Positions 8,600 to 17,847 of a stretch of DNA of 64,000 nucleotides are shown in pieces. The stretch spans positions 248,001 to 312,000 of the forward strand of contig JAUWGH010000001.1 in the NCBI GenBank assembly GCA_030606485.1. The letters are read 5' to 3'. Origin of the DNA: Promethearchaeota archaeon (GTDB taxonomy: Archaea > Asgardarchaeota > Lokiarchaeia > Sigyniarchaeales > SOKP01). A program made the position numbers and the translations under genes. Below the pieces are notes generated by a model, which was not told where the DNA came from, searched no databases, and saw only the letters and a program-made list of their open reading frames with translations. How positions within the stretch are numbered: the first letter of the stretch is position 1; each line of letters begins with the position of its first letter.

Positions 8600-8746
8600 T
8601 TACAAAAATTTTTGCTTTAAGAGGGCGAGTAATTTATCTTTATCATCCCCCTCTGCATCTTTCGTGTTTTTCCTATTTGAGAAATATCTAGGGCAGAGTT
8701 CTTTTATCTCTTCTTCGTCTAGTTGCTTTACTTCTCGGTAGGTCAT
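8600..8746 (-). CDS. 48-residue mini-protein, paralogue of 8911-9108
   Basis: The ATG at 8744-8746 opens 48 codons (MTYREVKQLDEEEIKELC ... EGDDKDKLLALLKQKFL). The C-terminal third matches that of the next mini-ORF (EGDEKKRLLAILKEEFL), and the DNA is alike over about 100 bp including the block catccccctct. Either a small charged helical protein conserved in two copies or the decayed 3' ends of a longer gene. No function can be proposed. Confidence 0.4.
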   Translation of the reverse strand: MTYREVKQLDEEEIKELCPRYFSNRKNTKDAEGDDKDKLLALLKQKFL

Positions 8747-8804
8747 TCTTCACCTTTACCCCAAATATTATTACCCCTTATATGGAAGCGGTGCGCTTTT
8801 TACT

Positions 8805-8868
8805 AACCACAATCTAAAATACTCCCATATACTTTAGTTTTTTAGTAATATCGGTATTTAGTGTGGTT
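8805..8868. repeat. imperfect inverted repeat between the two mini-ORFs
   Basis: The sequence aaccacaatctaaaatac (8805-8822) is mirrored by gtatttagtgtggtt (8854-8868) with small gaps, able to form a stem of about 15 pairs with a 31-base loop. It is upstream of the mini-ORF at 8600-8746 and downstream of that at 8911-9108. It could be a terminator-like hairpin or an operator. The rest of 8565-9237 outside the mini-ORFs shows no gene. Confidence 0.35.
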
Positions 8869-8910
8869 TTAATTTATTTCGGAGGAAGGAGTTTTACAAA
8901 AATAAAGGCA

Positions 8911-9108
8911 TCATAATTCTTTTAAAAATTCTTCTTTAAGGATGGCAAGTAATCTCTTTTTTTCATCCCCCTCTATACATTTTATATCTTTCCCTATCTG
9001 TAATATGTCGTAGGGATTCTTTTCTAAGACCTGTTGTCCTTTTTGTTCTTTTTCATCCTTTTTTGAACTACTCTCATAAGAAAAGTTCATCAACCAAATA
9101 TACCTCAA
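8911..9108 (-). CDS. 65-residue mini-protein, paralogue of 8600-8746
   Basis: A small highly charged protein (KKDEKEQKGQQVLEKNPYDI then EGDEKKRLLAILKEEFLKEL). The start may be the first ATG or the in-frame MNFSYESSSKK seven codons later. Its last 25 residues resemble those of the mini-ORF 165 bp further left, and the DNA similarity extends through both 3' ends, so the pair arose by duplication. No known family recognised. Synthesis is not certain. Confidence 0.42.
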   Translation of the reverse strand: MRYIWLMNFSYESSSKKDEKEQKGQQVLEKNPYDILQIGKDIKCIEGDEKKRLLAILKEEFLKEL

Positions 9109-9237
9109 ATCTCATTTATCGACAAAATTTATAAATGTATGCGAAAGATTGTTTTTCCGTGTTAGTGTTTCTTCCCTTTTTTTCCCGAGAGAAAAAGGAA
9201 TAATATAAATCTATTGATCAATTATTTTTTCATACTT

Positions 9238-10017
9238 ATGCCATATCTCAATTTTAAAGGAAAAAAAATTTATTATCAGCTTAAAGAAAATAACGTAGCA
9301 AGTTCGCAAAATAAAGGATTAATTTTTATTCATGGGTCAGGGAGTACTTCGCTCATTTGGCAAAATCAGATTGATGGTCTAAATCTTGATTATAAATTAA
9401 TAGCGGTTGACCTCCCTTCACATGGAAATTCTGACAAATTTTTAATATCAGAAATTACCCTCGACCTTTACGTTAATGTTATTGAAAAATTGAAAGAATC
9501 TTTAAAATTAGAAAAAATAATTTCATGTGGGCATTCATTAGGTGGTGCTATTATATTATCCTATTATTTAAAAAATCCTAATGATATTGAATCTTTAATT
9601 TTATGCGCTACAGGCGCTCGATTACGGACTAGCCCCGTTATATTCCAACAACTCACAGATGATTATAAACAATATCTGAATTATATACGTCAAACAGCAT
9701 TTCATAGAAAAACTCCTAAATCAATTACTGATACCTATAGAGAACAACTCTCTAAAGTCGACCCCCAAGTCATTTATAACGACTTTAAAATATGTGATGG
9801 TTTTGATATTATGCAGGAGTTGAAATTAATTCAAGTTCCGTGCCTAATTTTATGTGGAGATAGTGATGTCTTAACCCCTACGAAGTATAGTCAATACTTC
9901 CACACTAATATTAAAGACAGTCAATTACATATTTTACAACAAGCGGGGCATATGGTAATGTTAGAAAAACCCCAACTAGTAAATCAATACATCCAAGAAT
10001 TTACAGAGACTTTATAA
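9238..10017 (+). CDS. alpha/beta hydrolase
   Basis: About 259 residues from ATG 9238 (MPYLNFKGKKIYYQL); an earlier in-frame ATG at 9214 would add a short hydrophobic stub and is less likely. The oxyanion-hole motif FIHGSGSTSLIW, the nucleophile elbow CGHSLGG (Ser), the acid in LILCGDSDVLTP and the His in QQAGHMVMLEKP complete the Ser-Asp-His triad of the fold. The cap region (residues about 125-190) is helical. Closest in style to carboxylesterase or 2-hydroxy-6-oxo-dienoate hydrolase relatives; the natural substrate is unknown. Confidence 0.9.
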   Translation: MPYLNFKGKKIYYQLKENNVASSQNKGLIFIHGSGSTSLIWQNQIDGLNLDYKLIAVDLPSHGNSDKFLISEITLDLYVNVIEKLKESLKLEKIISCGHSLGGAIILSYYLKNPNDIESLILCATGARLRTSPVIFQQLTDDYKQYLNYIRQTAFHRKTPKSITDTYREQLSKVDPQVIYNDFKICDGFDIMQELKLIQVPCLILCGDSDVLTPTKYSQYFHTNIKDSQLHILQQAGHMVMLEKPQLVNQYIQEFTETL

Positions 10018-10094
10018 TCAAAGCATTTAAAATAAAGAAATTAACTATTATTTTATTAAAACCATTAAAAAATTTTAAATAACGAGGTAATAAT

Positions 10095-10880
10095 ATGAAA
10101 ATCGGTTATGTTCAAACATCTCCAATTTTTGGTGAAAAAGAGCAAAATCTTAACCAAGTTGAAGGATTGTTAGTTAATGTAAAAGCAGATCTTATTGTAT
10201 TTCCTGAACTATTCGCTACAGGTTATACATTTGTTTCTAAAGAAGAAGCAGAAGCTCTGGCAGAAAATTTAAATGGAATAACAGCTCAGTTTTTGCAAAA
10301 AATGGCTAAAATTACAGGGGCGGTAATTGTTGGGGGTTTTATTGAAAAAGAGAATAAGGAAATTTTTAATTCTGCGATGTTGGTTTCTGAAACCGGCGTA
10401 ATTGGTACATATAGGAAAATCCATCTCTATTATAAAGAAAAATTATGGTTTTCACCTGGAAATCACCCCTTAAAAGTCTATAAGATAAAATCTTTTATAG
10501 TAGGTATGATGATTTGTTTTGACTGGATTTTCCCTGAAACTGCTCGAACACTTGCAATTTTAGGTGCTGATATTATTACACATCCTTCAAATCTAGTACT
10601 TCCTTATTGTCAAAAAGCAATGACAACGCGCTGTTTAGAAAATCGGGTTTTTGCCATCACATCTAATCGAATTGGTCAAGAGAAACGTGGTTTAGATAAT
10701 TTTTCCTTTACAGGAGCTAGTCAGATTACATCTTTTAACGGTGATGTCCTCTCTTCCGCCCCAATTGATAAAATTCATGCTGATTTTGTTGAAATTGAAG
10801 TTAAAAAGGCTAGAGATAAAAAAATCAATGAATTTAATGATATTATTGCAGATAGACGAATAAAGTATTACCATAAGTAA
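10095..10880 (+). CDS. carbon-nitrogen hydrolase (nitrilase superfamily)
   Basis: A 261-residue single-domain nitrilase-superfamily enzyme with the complete catalytic triad: Glu38 in VFPELFATGY, Lys108 in YRKIHLY and Cys141 in GMMICFDW. The segment RCLENRVFAITSNR is also diagnostic. These enzymes hydrolyse amides, carbamoyl groups or nitriles; the length and motifs suit an omega-amidase or N-carbamoyl amidohydrolase type. An aggtaata-type leader precedes the ATG. It is followed 22 bp later by a radical SAM gene on the same strand. Confidence 0.9.
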   Translation: MKIGYVQTSPIFGEKEQNLNQVEGLLVNVKADLIVFPELFATGYTFVSKEEAEALAENLNGITAQFLQKMAKITGAVIVGGFIEKENKEIFNSAMLVSETGVIGTYRKIHLYYKEKLWFSPGNHPLKVYKIKSFIVGMMICFDWIFPETARTLAILGADIITHPSNLVLPYCQKAMTTRCLENRVFAITSNRIGQEKRGLDNFSFTGASQITSFNGDVLSSAPIDKIHADFVEIEVKKARDKKINEFNDIIADRRIKYYHK

Positions 10881-10902
10881 TGGAATTTAACGGTTTTAGA
10901 TT

Positions 10903-11709
10903 ATGAATAAACTGAAAAGATATTGCTACGGACCTTTTCCATCAAGACGATTGGGTCTTTCTCTTGGAATTGATATACTACCTAAATCTAAACTTTGTAC
11001 CTATAACTGTGTTTATTGTGAAATTGGTCAAACTCAACCAATAAATTTAGTCTCTCCTGAACATCGAATTCACGCCCCACCATCTCAAAATCTTCGAAAA
11101 GAATTAACTTCTTATATAAAATATATCTCTAAATTAGACTCAATTACTTTTGGATATAATGGTGAACCAACATTAAACGAAAATATGCTGGATTTTTTAA
11201 ATATTGCAACAGAAATAAGAGATGAAAAAAGTTGGCTTAATAATAAACCAAGATTTACATTATTTACAAATTCTAGCACGCTTTATTCTCAAGAAATTCG
11301 AGATAGGGTTAAGAAGTTTGAACTGATTTTAGCAAAATTAGATGTTGCTAATGATGATGACTTCAAAAGAACAAATCGTCCTCATAAAACTGCTCCGAAT
11401 ATTGAGACAATAATTGAAAATCTCGCTAAATTAAAAAAAGAAATGTCTACGGAACACAAATTAGCAATTCAGTGCTTAATCTTTAATTCTAATAAGAAAG
11501 AGTTCATATCTAACAATACTCCAAAAAACATTAATGATTTGGCTTATGCTCTTAAAAAAATTAAACCAGATATAGTGCAAGTCTATTCTATAGCAAGAAT
11601 GCCTGCAAATTATTTCGTTTTTTCGATTGATGATAAAAGAAAGCAAGAAATTGTCAATATATTCAGAGATGTTATTAAAGATAATGATGTATATGTGAGA
11701 TATTACTAG
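10903..11709 (+). CDS. radical SAM protein
   Basis: A 268-residue protein whose 4Fe-4S motif CTYNCVYCE (CxxxCxxC, residues about 33-40) follows YGPFPSRRLGLSLGIDILP. This N-terminal block is characteristic of the COG0731-like group of radical SAM proteins related to wyosine-type enzymes but lacking their flavodoxin parts. SITFGYNGEPTLN carries the SAM-binding GE motif. The C-terminus is short with no second Fe-S cluster visible. The substrate is not evident. Probably co-transcribed with the nitrilase gene just upstream. Confidence 0.88.
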   Translation: MNKLKRYCYGPFPSRRLGLSLGIDILPKSKLCTYNCVYCEIGQTQPINLVSPEHRIHAPPSQNLRKELTSYIKYISKLDSITFGYNGEPTLNENMLDFLNIATEIRDEKSWLNNKPRFTLFTNSSTLYSQEIRDRVKKFELILAKLDVANDDDFKRTNRPHKTAPNIETIIENLAKLKKEMSTEHKLAIQCLIFNSNKKEFISNNTPKNINDLAYALKKIKPDIVQVYSIARMPANYFVFSIDDKRKQEIVNIFRDVIKDNDVYVRYY

Positions 11710-11741
11710 ATTTATTTTTAAATAGCTTTTTAGCGTAAAGT

Positions 11742-12350
11742 CTATTCAGATTTATGCCAAAATTTGGGAAATAAAGCACCCGTCTGTTTTTGATATTCAC
11801 GATATTTATCTCCAAAACGTTTAATGAGATCTTTTTCCTCGTAGTGAATCATAATTGGAACATATGTTAATATAAAAATAAACATGATTAGTACGAGAAA
11901 CCATGAATTAATAGCGAATGCAATGGCAACAAATATTGGAAACTCACCAAGCGATTGTGGATGTCGAACATAATTATATATCCCCCCATACATTTCTGTT
12001 TCTTTTGACGGACGTAGAGACTCGGAGCCAGCATCTTTCACACCTTTAAACATAATTATTAAACCAGGAACAACAATCGCAATGCATATACCTATACCCA
12101 CCACAATATTCGGATGTATTATCCAATTTAATGAAGGAATAGGAAACCATATCCAGAGCAAATTATTAATGATAATAATAAATTCAAAAAAACCAGCTAA
12201 GGATCGCAATATCATGCAATCCTTCCACGCTCGTTCTCCCCTTTTTTCCTTTCTTTTCATTGGCTGGATGCTTAGCGTATAAAAATAGCAAAAAATGAAT
12301 ATACTGAGAACCAATGAAATGAAATTTAGCCATTCTATCATAACAGACAA
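11742..12350 (-). CDS. isoprenylcysteine carboxyl methyltransferase-like membrane enzyme
   Basis: A 202-residue protein with about five membrane helices. Its C-terminal half carries the ICMT/phospholipid methyltransferase signature YNYVRHPQSLGEF, followed by the paired acidic residues HYEEKDLIKRFGDKYREYQ that bind SAM. Members methylate prenylated cysteines or membrane lipids at the cytoplasmic face. The GTPases in this window lack CaaX ends, so a lipid or small amphipathic substrate is as likely as a protein. The gene is convergent with the radical SAM gene. Confidence 0.85.
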   Translation of the reverse strand: MSVMIEWLNFISLVLSIFIFCYFYTLSIQPMKRKEKRGERAWKDCMILRSLAGFFEFIIIINNLLWIWFPIPSLNWIIHPNIVVGIGICIAIVVPGLIIMFKGVKDAGSESLRPSKETEMYGGIYNYVRHPQSLGEFPIFVAIAFAINSWFLVLIMFIFILTYVPIMIHYEEKDLIKRFGDKYREYQKQTGALFPKFWHKSE

Positions 12351-12414
12351 TTTATAATTAAATCATTCTCTCAGCAAGGAAAATATTATATAATATAATA
12401 ATGAATACATAAAT

Positions 12415-13296
12415 ATGGGTTTTATAAATTCTGAGGGAAAATTCAACGATAATTCGTATCTCATAGATGGGCAATTATTCAAGATGAGTGGTCTCATGGC
12501 CGTCTACATAATTGAGAACAAGGGTATACGTATGATGATCGATACTTCATCAGAAATAGCAGTAAGAAAAATTGTAAAAAAATTAAAAGAATTTGGATTA
12601 TTCCCAATTCATAAATTACTCTTAACTCACAGTCATTTTGATCATATACAAGGTGTAGATAAATTAAAGAAATTAGTGGGAGACTTTGAAGTTTTAGCTT
12701 CAGAAAACGCCATAGATGACTTAAAGAACCCAGAAAGGATTAGTGAACCCTTTAAAGTTACTGTGAAGCCAATAGAAAATGTTACACCATTAAAAGAAGG
12801 AGCTATAATTGACTTAAATGGTTTAGAATTGGAAATTATCAATGTTTTTGGACATACAATGGATAGTATTGCAATTTTTGATAAAAAAAATAAAAATATT
12901 TTTCTGGGAGAACCCTTTCATCATAAAGCGGATTATGAAACTATTATTCCAAATTTTTATCCTCCCGATTTTAATGAAGTAGAGCTCCTTAAAACGTTTC
13001 AAAAATTAAGAAATATGAAAGATGACTTTAATTCAATATCTTTAGCCCATTTTGGAGTTTGGAAAGATGAAGACGTAGATAAAATCTTAGACGAGATGGA
13101 AGAAATTCATTTTAAAACAAAAGATGCGATTATAAAATGGTATAATGAAAATCCAACACCTGAATATATAACAGCAAAATATCACGAAACATTTATACCA
13201 AATTCGAAAATACATACTAAAGAGAAAATATTTGCGCTACAAAAAATGATTGAATGGCAAATAATCGGTCTAAAGACAAGCGGATTTATCAAATAA
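12415..13296 (+). CDS. metallo-beta-lactamase fold hydrolase
   Basis: A 293-residue MBL-fold protein. Metal ligands visible are THSHFDH (His72, His74, Asp76, His77), the third His in FGHTMDSI and a late His in LAHFGV. The usual bridging GD is replaced by GEPFHHKA, so the two-metal site may be altered. The C-terminal 70 residues form helices (KILDEMEEIHFKTKD), as in lactonase/glyoxalase-II-like members. Substrate unknown. Own promoter region upstream (tatataatataataatg). Confidence 0.88.
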   Translation: MGFINSEGKFNDNSYLIDGQLFKMSGLMAVYIIENKGIRMMIDTSSEIAVRKIVKKLKEFGLFPIHKLLLTHSHFDHIQGVDKLKKLVGDFEVLASENAIDDLKNPERISEPFKVTVKPIENVTPLKEGAIIDLNGLELEIINVFGHTMDSIAIFDKKNKNIFLGEPFHHKADYETIIPNFYPPDFNEVELLKTFQKLRNMKDDFNSISLAHFGVWKDEDVDKILDEMEEIHFKTKDAIIKWYNENPTPEYITAKYHETFIPNSKIHTKEKIFALQKMIEWQIIGLKTSGFIK

Positions 13297-13355
13297 AATT
13301 TTTTTAAACAAAAACGCACTTTATCATTTAATTAACACCTTTAGCTCATGAGATT

Positions 13356-14360
13356 ATGGAAGAAAGGTATATTGTTGGAGTAGATATTGGGGGCACATGG
13401 ATACGGGTTGGAATTTGTACGGCTGACCTTAAAGAGGAGAATATAAAGCGTAAACTTACTAAAACTGGAAAGGAAAATCAATACTCTATTAGTACCTCTG
13501 TCAATAAGCTTCTGAATGAATTATTAGTAGAGAATCGCATTAAAAAGGAACAATTAATCGGTATTGGTTTAGCTTCTGCTGGTCCTTTAGATATCGAGAA
13601 GGGTAAGATATTCAATAACGCTAATTTGGGATTTAAAATAATTCCTTTAAAAAAACCCATCGAAAAAAAATTTCCAGGGATTCCTATATATTTTATTAAT
13701 GATTGTAATGGTGCTGTTTTAGGGGTTCATTATTTTGAAGCGGAAGATCGTGAAAAAGATAATTTAGTCTATATTACAATCTCAACTGGAATTGGCGGTG
13801 GTGTAATTTGCAACGGGCATTTACTACTTGGAAAAGAAGGGAATGCAGTAGAAGTTGGTCATGGATTAGTTGCCCCAAAAAGTAAGATTCAATGTAATTG
13901 CGGAGCCTATGGATGTTGGGAAGTGTTTAGTTCAGGAACTGGAGTAAAAAATAGAGCTTTAGAAGCGATAAGTGAAGGGAAATTAAATACAGATATTCTA
14001 CTAAAAATTGTAAATAATGATATTACAAAAATTACGGCAAAAGAAATATTTCAAGCAGCTCGGAAAGGTGATAAGCTTTCAAAAAAAGTTGTAGATGACT
14101 GTGTTTTTTATACAACGGTTGGTTTTGGGTTAGTTAATAATTTTTATGATTGTCAGACTATTTACGTGGGGGGAGCAATGATGAAAGATCACAAGCAGAT
14201 TCTTCCTCCAATAATAAAGAAATTTAAAGAAAATCCCATTATTTTCACGATTAATAATCCACCAGAAATAAAACTTACTAAATTAGGTGATGATGTCGGT
14301 TTAAGAGGGGCTTTAGCCCTAGTTAAATACAAGACTGAAAATCATAAAGTAATTTCTTAA
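13356..14360 (+). CDS. ROK-family sugar kinase (glucokinase-like)
   Basis: A 334-residue ROK protein: ATP-binding GVDIGGTWIRVGI at the N-terminus, sugar-binding/catalytic FINDCNGAVLG (Asp), ISTGIGGGVICNG, EVGHG and the ROK zinc site CNCGAYGCWE. This set fits a glucose or N-acetylhexosamine kinase without a DNA-binding domain. The phosphohexomutase gene follows after 47 bp, so the two may channel a hexose phosphate toward polysaccharide or glycan precursors. Confidence 0.92.
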   Translation: MEERYIVGVDIGGTWIRVGICTADLKEENIKRKLTKTGKENQYSISTSVNKLLNELLVENRIKKEQLIGIGLASAGPLDIEKGKIFNNANLGFKIIPLKKPIEKKFPGIPIYFINDCNGAVLGVHYFEAEDREKDNLVYITISTGIGGGVICNGHLLLGKEGNAVEVGHGLVAPKSKIQCNCGAYGCWEVFSSGTGVKNRALEAISEGKLNTDILLKIVNNDITKITAKEIFQAARKGDKLSKKVVDDCVFYTTVGFGLVNNFYDCQTIYVGGAMMKDHKQILPPIIKKFKENPIIFTINNPPEIKLTKLGDDVGLRGALALVKYKTENHKVIS

Positions 14361-14407
14361 ATTTAAATAAAAGTTATATTATCATTCATCTTTTAATTCA
14401 TATTGCT

Positions 14408-15844
14408 ATGAAAAACGATAATTTAATAATAACACCCAGTGGAATCCGGGGAATAGTCGGAGAAGGATTAACTGTTCCGACTGTTATTAACATAGTTTCT
14501 GCTTTTGGGCAGTGGATTCAAAAATTTGGGATTGAAGTAATAATTGGAAGAGATACTCGCATTTCCGGTGAGATGCTTGAATCTGCAGTTATCTCAGCTC
14601 TGGTTTCAGTCGGGTGTAAGGTAATTAATTTAGGTATATGTCCAGCTCCAGTTCTTATTTACACAAAAAATAAATTAAAAGTACCTGGTGGTATTATTAT
14701 TTCGGGAAGCCATAACCCTCCTGAATGGAATGCTTTAAAATTTTTATCCCAACAAACCTTTCTTAGTAAAGCAGAGTTAGAAGAAATTACAGAAATATCT
14801 GACTCTGATAAAATTAATTATGCAACTTGGGATACACTCTCACAAATAAAAGTTATTGATCCTATTGATGATTATCTAAGCGATTTACTTAAGCATTTAG
14901 AATCAGATTCAATAAAAAAGAAAAATAAATTAAAAGTAGTAGTAGATACAGGAGCAGGCACGGCAAAAGATATAGTTCCCAAAATGCTGGAATCACTTGG
15001 TTGTGTAGTAAAAGTAATTAATAATGAACTATTAGAAGGAAATGATTTTCCACGAAATCCAGAACCAGTTGAATCAAATCTTGAAAGCTTAATAGAAATA
15101 ATAAAAAATGGGCAATTTGATGTTGGTTTCGCCTATGATTGCGATGCGGATCGATTAAGTCTCGTTGGAAATGATGGTCAATGGTATCAAGAAGATATTG
15201 GTCTTGCTTTAATTGCTGAACATACTTTTAATGAATTATCAGAAGAAAAGAAAAAAGGAATATTTGTCACGAATGTTGCTTCATCTTTAATGTTTGATTC
15301 AATTGTGAATAAATATAATGGCTCAATAATAAGAACTCCAATTGGTGAAAGATACCTCGCAGAGAAGATGTTTTTAATAGAAGAGAAGAAAGCAGAATTG
15401 AATATTAGTAAAAGCTCTTTTATTTTTGGTGGGGAGGGCTCTTGTGGGGGTGTTATGTTTCCATCATTTAACAATGCTAGGGATGCTATTTTTGCTACGG
15501 CAAAAATTATCGAAATTTTGGTAAAATCAGGTGAAGTAATTTCAGATTTAATTAGTAAGTTACCAATGTTTTATTCAAAACGTGTGAATGTATCCATTCA
15601 TGGAAAAGATTTAGAAATAATAAAACACGAATTAAAAAATCACAAAATAACACAAGGTAAAGTTTTTTCTGAAATAGGTCAAGACATAAAAGTATTATAT
15701 CCTGACCAGTGGTTCGTTTTAATACACCCATCAAATACAGAACCAGTAATTAGAATAATTAGTGAGGCGAAATCTGAAGATCTAGCTGAAAAACTTGTTC
15801 AATTTATTACTCAAATTGTTCAAAAAACCTCAACTATTTCATAA
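14408..15844 (+). CDS. phosphohexomutase (phosphoglucosamine/phosphoglucomutase family)
   Basis: A 478-residue alpha-D-phosphohexomutase. Motifs in order: substrate loop GIRGIVGEG, active-site phosphoserine IISGSHNPPEWN, magnesium loop DCDADRLSLVG, sugar-recognition GGEGSCGG and phosphate-binding SNTEPVIRI. Archaeal members of this length interconvert glucosamine-1-/6-phosphate or glucose/mannose-phosphates. The neighbouring ROK kinase supports a hexose activation route for surface glycans. Confidence 0.92.
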   Translation: MKNDNLIITPSGIRGIVGEGLTVPTVINIVSAFGQWIQKFGIEVIIGRDTRISGEMLESAVISALVSVGCKVINLGICPAPVLIYTKNKLKVPGGIIISGSHNPPEWNALKFLSQQTFLSKAELEEITEISDSDKINYATWDTLSQIKVIDPIDDYLSDLLKHLESDSIKKKNKLKVVVDTGAGTAKDIVPKMLESLGCVVKVINNELLEGNDFPRNPEPVESNLESLIEIIKNGQFDVGFAYDCDADRLSLVGNDGQWYQEDIGLALIAEHTFNELSEEKKKGIFVTNVASSLMFDSIVNKYNGSIIRTPIGERYLAEKMFLIEEKKAELNISKSSFIFGGEGSCGGVMFPSFNNARDAIFATAKIIEILVKSGEVISDLISKLPMFYSKRVNVSIHGKDLEIIKHELKNHKITQGKVFSEIGQDIKVLYPDQWFVLIHPSNTEPVIRIISEAKSEDLAEKLVQFITQIVQKTSTIS

Positions 15845-16054
15845 CTATTATTTTTTGCAATAAATAAAATAAAGAAAATTTCCAACTGCTGTTGTTGGTA
15901 CCTTGAAAAAAAAAGATTGTTTTATTTTTTATTAATACAATTATGTAAGAGATAAAGATACCCATAGATAGATTTATTAATACAGATATTATACTATTAA
16001 ATGCTAATTTTTTAAAACAATATTTTAGTAAAATAAAAAAAGGGAAAAGACTTT

Positions 16055-16798
16055 ATGAAAAAAAAAAGCATAAATTTAATCTTAATTCTAAACTTTCTAC
16101 TAATCCTTGCAATGTTTATAAGCGTAAATATTGTCGTAGCAACTAACACTCCAAATCCATCTACATCAGATAACATAGATGATCCGGCTAATGATGTAAT
16201 AACATATAATAATCAAACGAGTACTTGCGAATCAACTTCTCTTCACCCTATACTTGATATTGATTCAATGGTTCGTTCTGGCCAAGAATTTACTGTTACA
16301 TTATATGAACTATTCCCACAAAGTGGTAGTTACCAATTTACATTAATTTTAAAGGATGGAACAGATATATATTATATAATTTATGTTCCGGGAGGAGTAA
16401 CTTATGATTTACATCTTATGTCAAGTGAGGGTTTCTGGAATGGTTCAGAATTTACTTTATATATGTTTAGTATGCCTGTAAGTGTAGGTTCCGTATCTGG
16501 TAAAATATTTAGTGCAACTATTCCAACTGCAGCTCTTTTAATTACTAGTTCGATAGAATGGACTTTTATGGCTTCTTATTATGATTCTGCGACTCCCGAT
16601 ATTTTAATTCTAGATGTGTGCCCCGATTCATATATTTTTCAAATGTGTCCTGATGGAGATGGTGATGGAAATGGTGATGGAGATGGTGATGGAAATGGTG
16701 ATGGATTTACAATTCCTGCATATGAAATACCAATTTTATTAGGAATTACTACCATCTTTACAATGGGGCTCATTTATATCCAAAAGAAGCGAATCTAA
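16055..16798 (+). CDS. secreted protein with Gly-Asp linker and C-terminal sorting-like helix
   Basis: Residues 5-29 form a signal peptide (LILILNFLLILAMFISVN), followed by a Thr/Asn/Ser-rich stretch and a beta-rich domain of about 150 residues. A GDGDGN repeat linker precedes a C-terminal block: IPAYEIPILLG, a hydrophobic helix and KKR. This tripartite end (short motif, helix, basic tail) resembles the CTERM sorting tails described for Asgard and halophile surface proteins; processing by an archaeosortase-like enzyme is inference. Ligand and role are unknown. Confidence 0.75.
   Translation: MKKKSINLILILNFLLILAMFISVNIVVATNTPNPSTSDNIDDPANDVITYNNQTSTCESTSLHPILDIDSMVRSGQEFTVTLYELFPQSGSYQFTLILKDGTDIYYIIYVPGGVTYDLHLMSSEGFWNGSEFTLYMFSMPVSVGSVSGKIFSATIPTAALLITSSIEWTFMASYYDSATPDILILDVCPDSYIFQMCPDGDGDGNGDGDGDGNGDGFTIPAYEIPILLGITTIFTMGLIYIQKKRI
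16652..16704 (+). repeat. 12-bp tandem repeat coding for the Gly-Asp linker
   Basis: Tandem units ggtgatggaaat/ggtgatggagat repeat about four times and encode DGDGNGDGDGDGNGDG in the surface protein at 16055-16798. The near-identity of units at DNA level suggests slippage-driven length variation. The Asp-rich linker could bind calcium. Confidence 0.8.
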
Positions 16799-16920
16799 AT
16801 TAAATATAAATTTTTTTTTTATTATATAAAAATTTCAGTTTTTTTTTTCTTTTTAATAGATTGTTAATTTTAATTAAATTTGTTGATTTATAAATAAATA
16901 AACATTTTTAAAAAATCATT

Positions 16921-17613
16921 TTACTTAATTGCGTAATCAACCGCAAATTCTGCATGAATTTTTGTTGTATCAAATAATGGAACTTCAACATCTTCTTGCT
17001 TAATTAGTAAGGGAATTTCTGTACAACCTAATATTACTCCTTCTGCGCCCTTCTCAGCAAGATTTAATATTATTTTCTTATATTGCTCTTTAGATGTTTC
17101 CTTTATTATTCCCAAGCAAAGCTCGTCAAAAATTATATCATTGACAATTTGCATCTCTTCAGAATTCGGTACAATTACTTCAATATCATGCTTTTCAATG
17201 AGTCTGCCCTTATAGAAATCTTCTTCCATAGTAAATTTGGTTCCCAAAAGCCCAACTTTCTTGAAGCTCTTTTCTTTAATTTTTTCAGCCGTCGCATCAG
17301 CAATATGTAGCAAGGGTATATTAATGCTACTTTCAACTTCTCCTGCCATCTTATGCATTGTATTGGTACAAATAATAATCACATTTGCACCTGCTTTCTC
17401 TAATCTTTGAGCGCAATCTATCATTATTTTTGTGAGGTCTTCCCACTTTCCTTGGTGTTGCAATTTTTCGATCTCATCGAAATCAACTGAATACATAATA
17501 CATTCAGCAGAATGAAGCCCTCCTAATTTTTGCTTTACGGTTTCATTAATTATTCTATAATATTCAAGAGAAGATTCCCAACTCATACCTCCAATAAGTC
17601 CTATTTTCTTCAT
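16921..17613 (-). CDS. aspartate/glutamate racemase family protein
   Basis: A 230-residue racemase of the Asp/Glu superfamily. N-terminal GLIGGMSWESSLEYYR is the family signature; the two catalytic cysteines are in IICTNTMHKM and LGCTEIPLLI. The spacing fits aspartate racemase-type enzymes that act without cofactors. It stands alone, flanked by T-rich intergenic DNA (16799-16920) that may terminate this gene and the convergent surface-protein gene. Confidence 0.9.
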   Translation of the reverse strand: MKKIGLIGGMSWESSLEYYRIINETVKQKLGGLHSAECIMYSVDFDEIEKLQHQGKWEDLTKIMIDCAQRLEKAGANVIIICTNTMHKMAGEVESSINIPLLHIADATAEKIKEKSFKKVGLLGTKFTMEEDFYKGRLIEKHDIEVIVPNSEEMQIVNDIIFDELCLGIIKETSKEQYKKIILNLAEKGAEGVILGCTEIPLLIKQEDVEVPLFDTTKIHAEFAVDYAIK

Positions 17614-17804
17614 AGTTTTAATGAATTAAATTTAATTTTTAATTTTTTATTCAATAATTATTTATTTACAAATGTTGATTTCACTTTTAAAAAATTTTAT
17701 TCTATTTTCTTATAAGATATATATTTAGAAATCTCTATTATCACTGATTTTATTAAAATAAAAAACGATATCCAGCTAATAAAAATGATAATAAATAAAT
17801 ATTT

Positions 17805-17840
17805 ATGTTTAAATACATTTAAATCTATGTTTAAATACAT
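17805..17840. promoter_or_regulatory. twin near-palindromic operator of the vapBC operon
   Basis: The 14-mer ATGTTTAAATACAT occurs twice, at 17805-17818 and 17827-17840, 22 bp apart (two helical turns), just before the antitoxin ATG at 17848. Each copy is nearly palindromic (ATGT...ACAT around TTTAAA). VapB-like antitoxins usually repress their own promoter at such paired sites. The TTTAAATA inside the copies may also be the TATA box. Confidence 0.6.
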
Positions 17841-17847
17841 ATACATT

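Noticed and set aside
16652-16704. CRISPR-like repeat
   Set aside because: Units of 12 bp without spacers inside a reading frame; a coding minisatellite. No CRISPR array or cas gene was found in the window.
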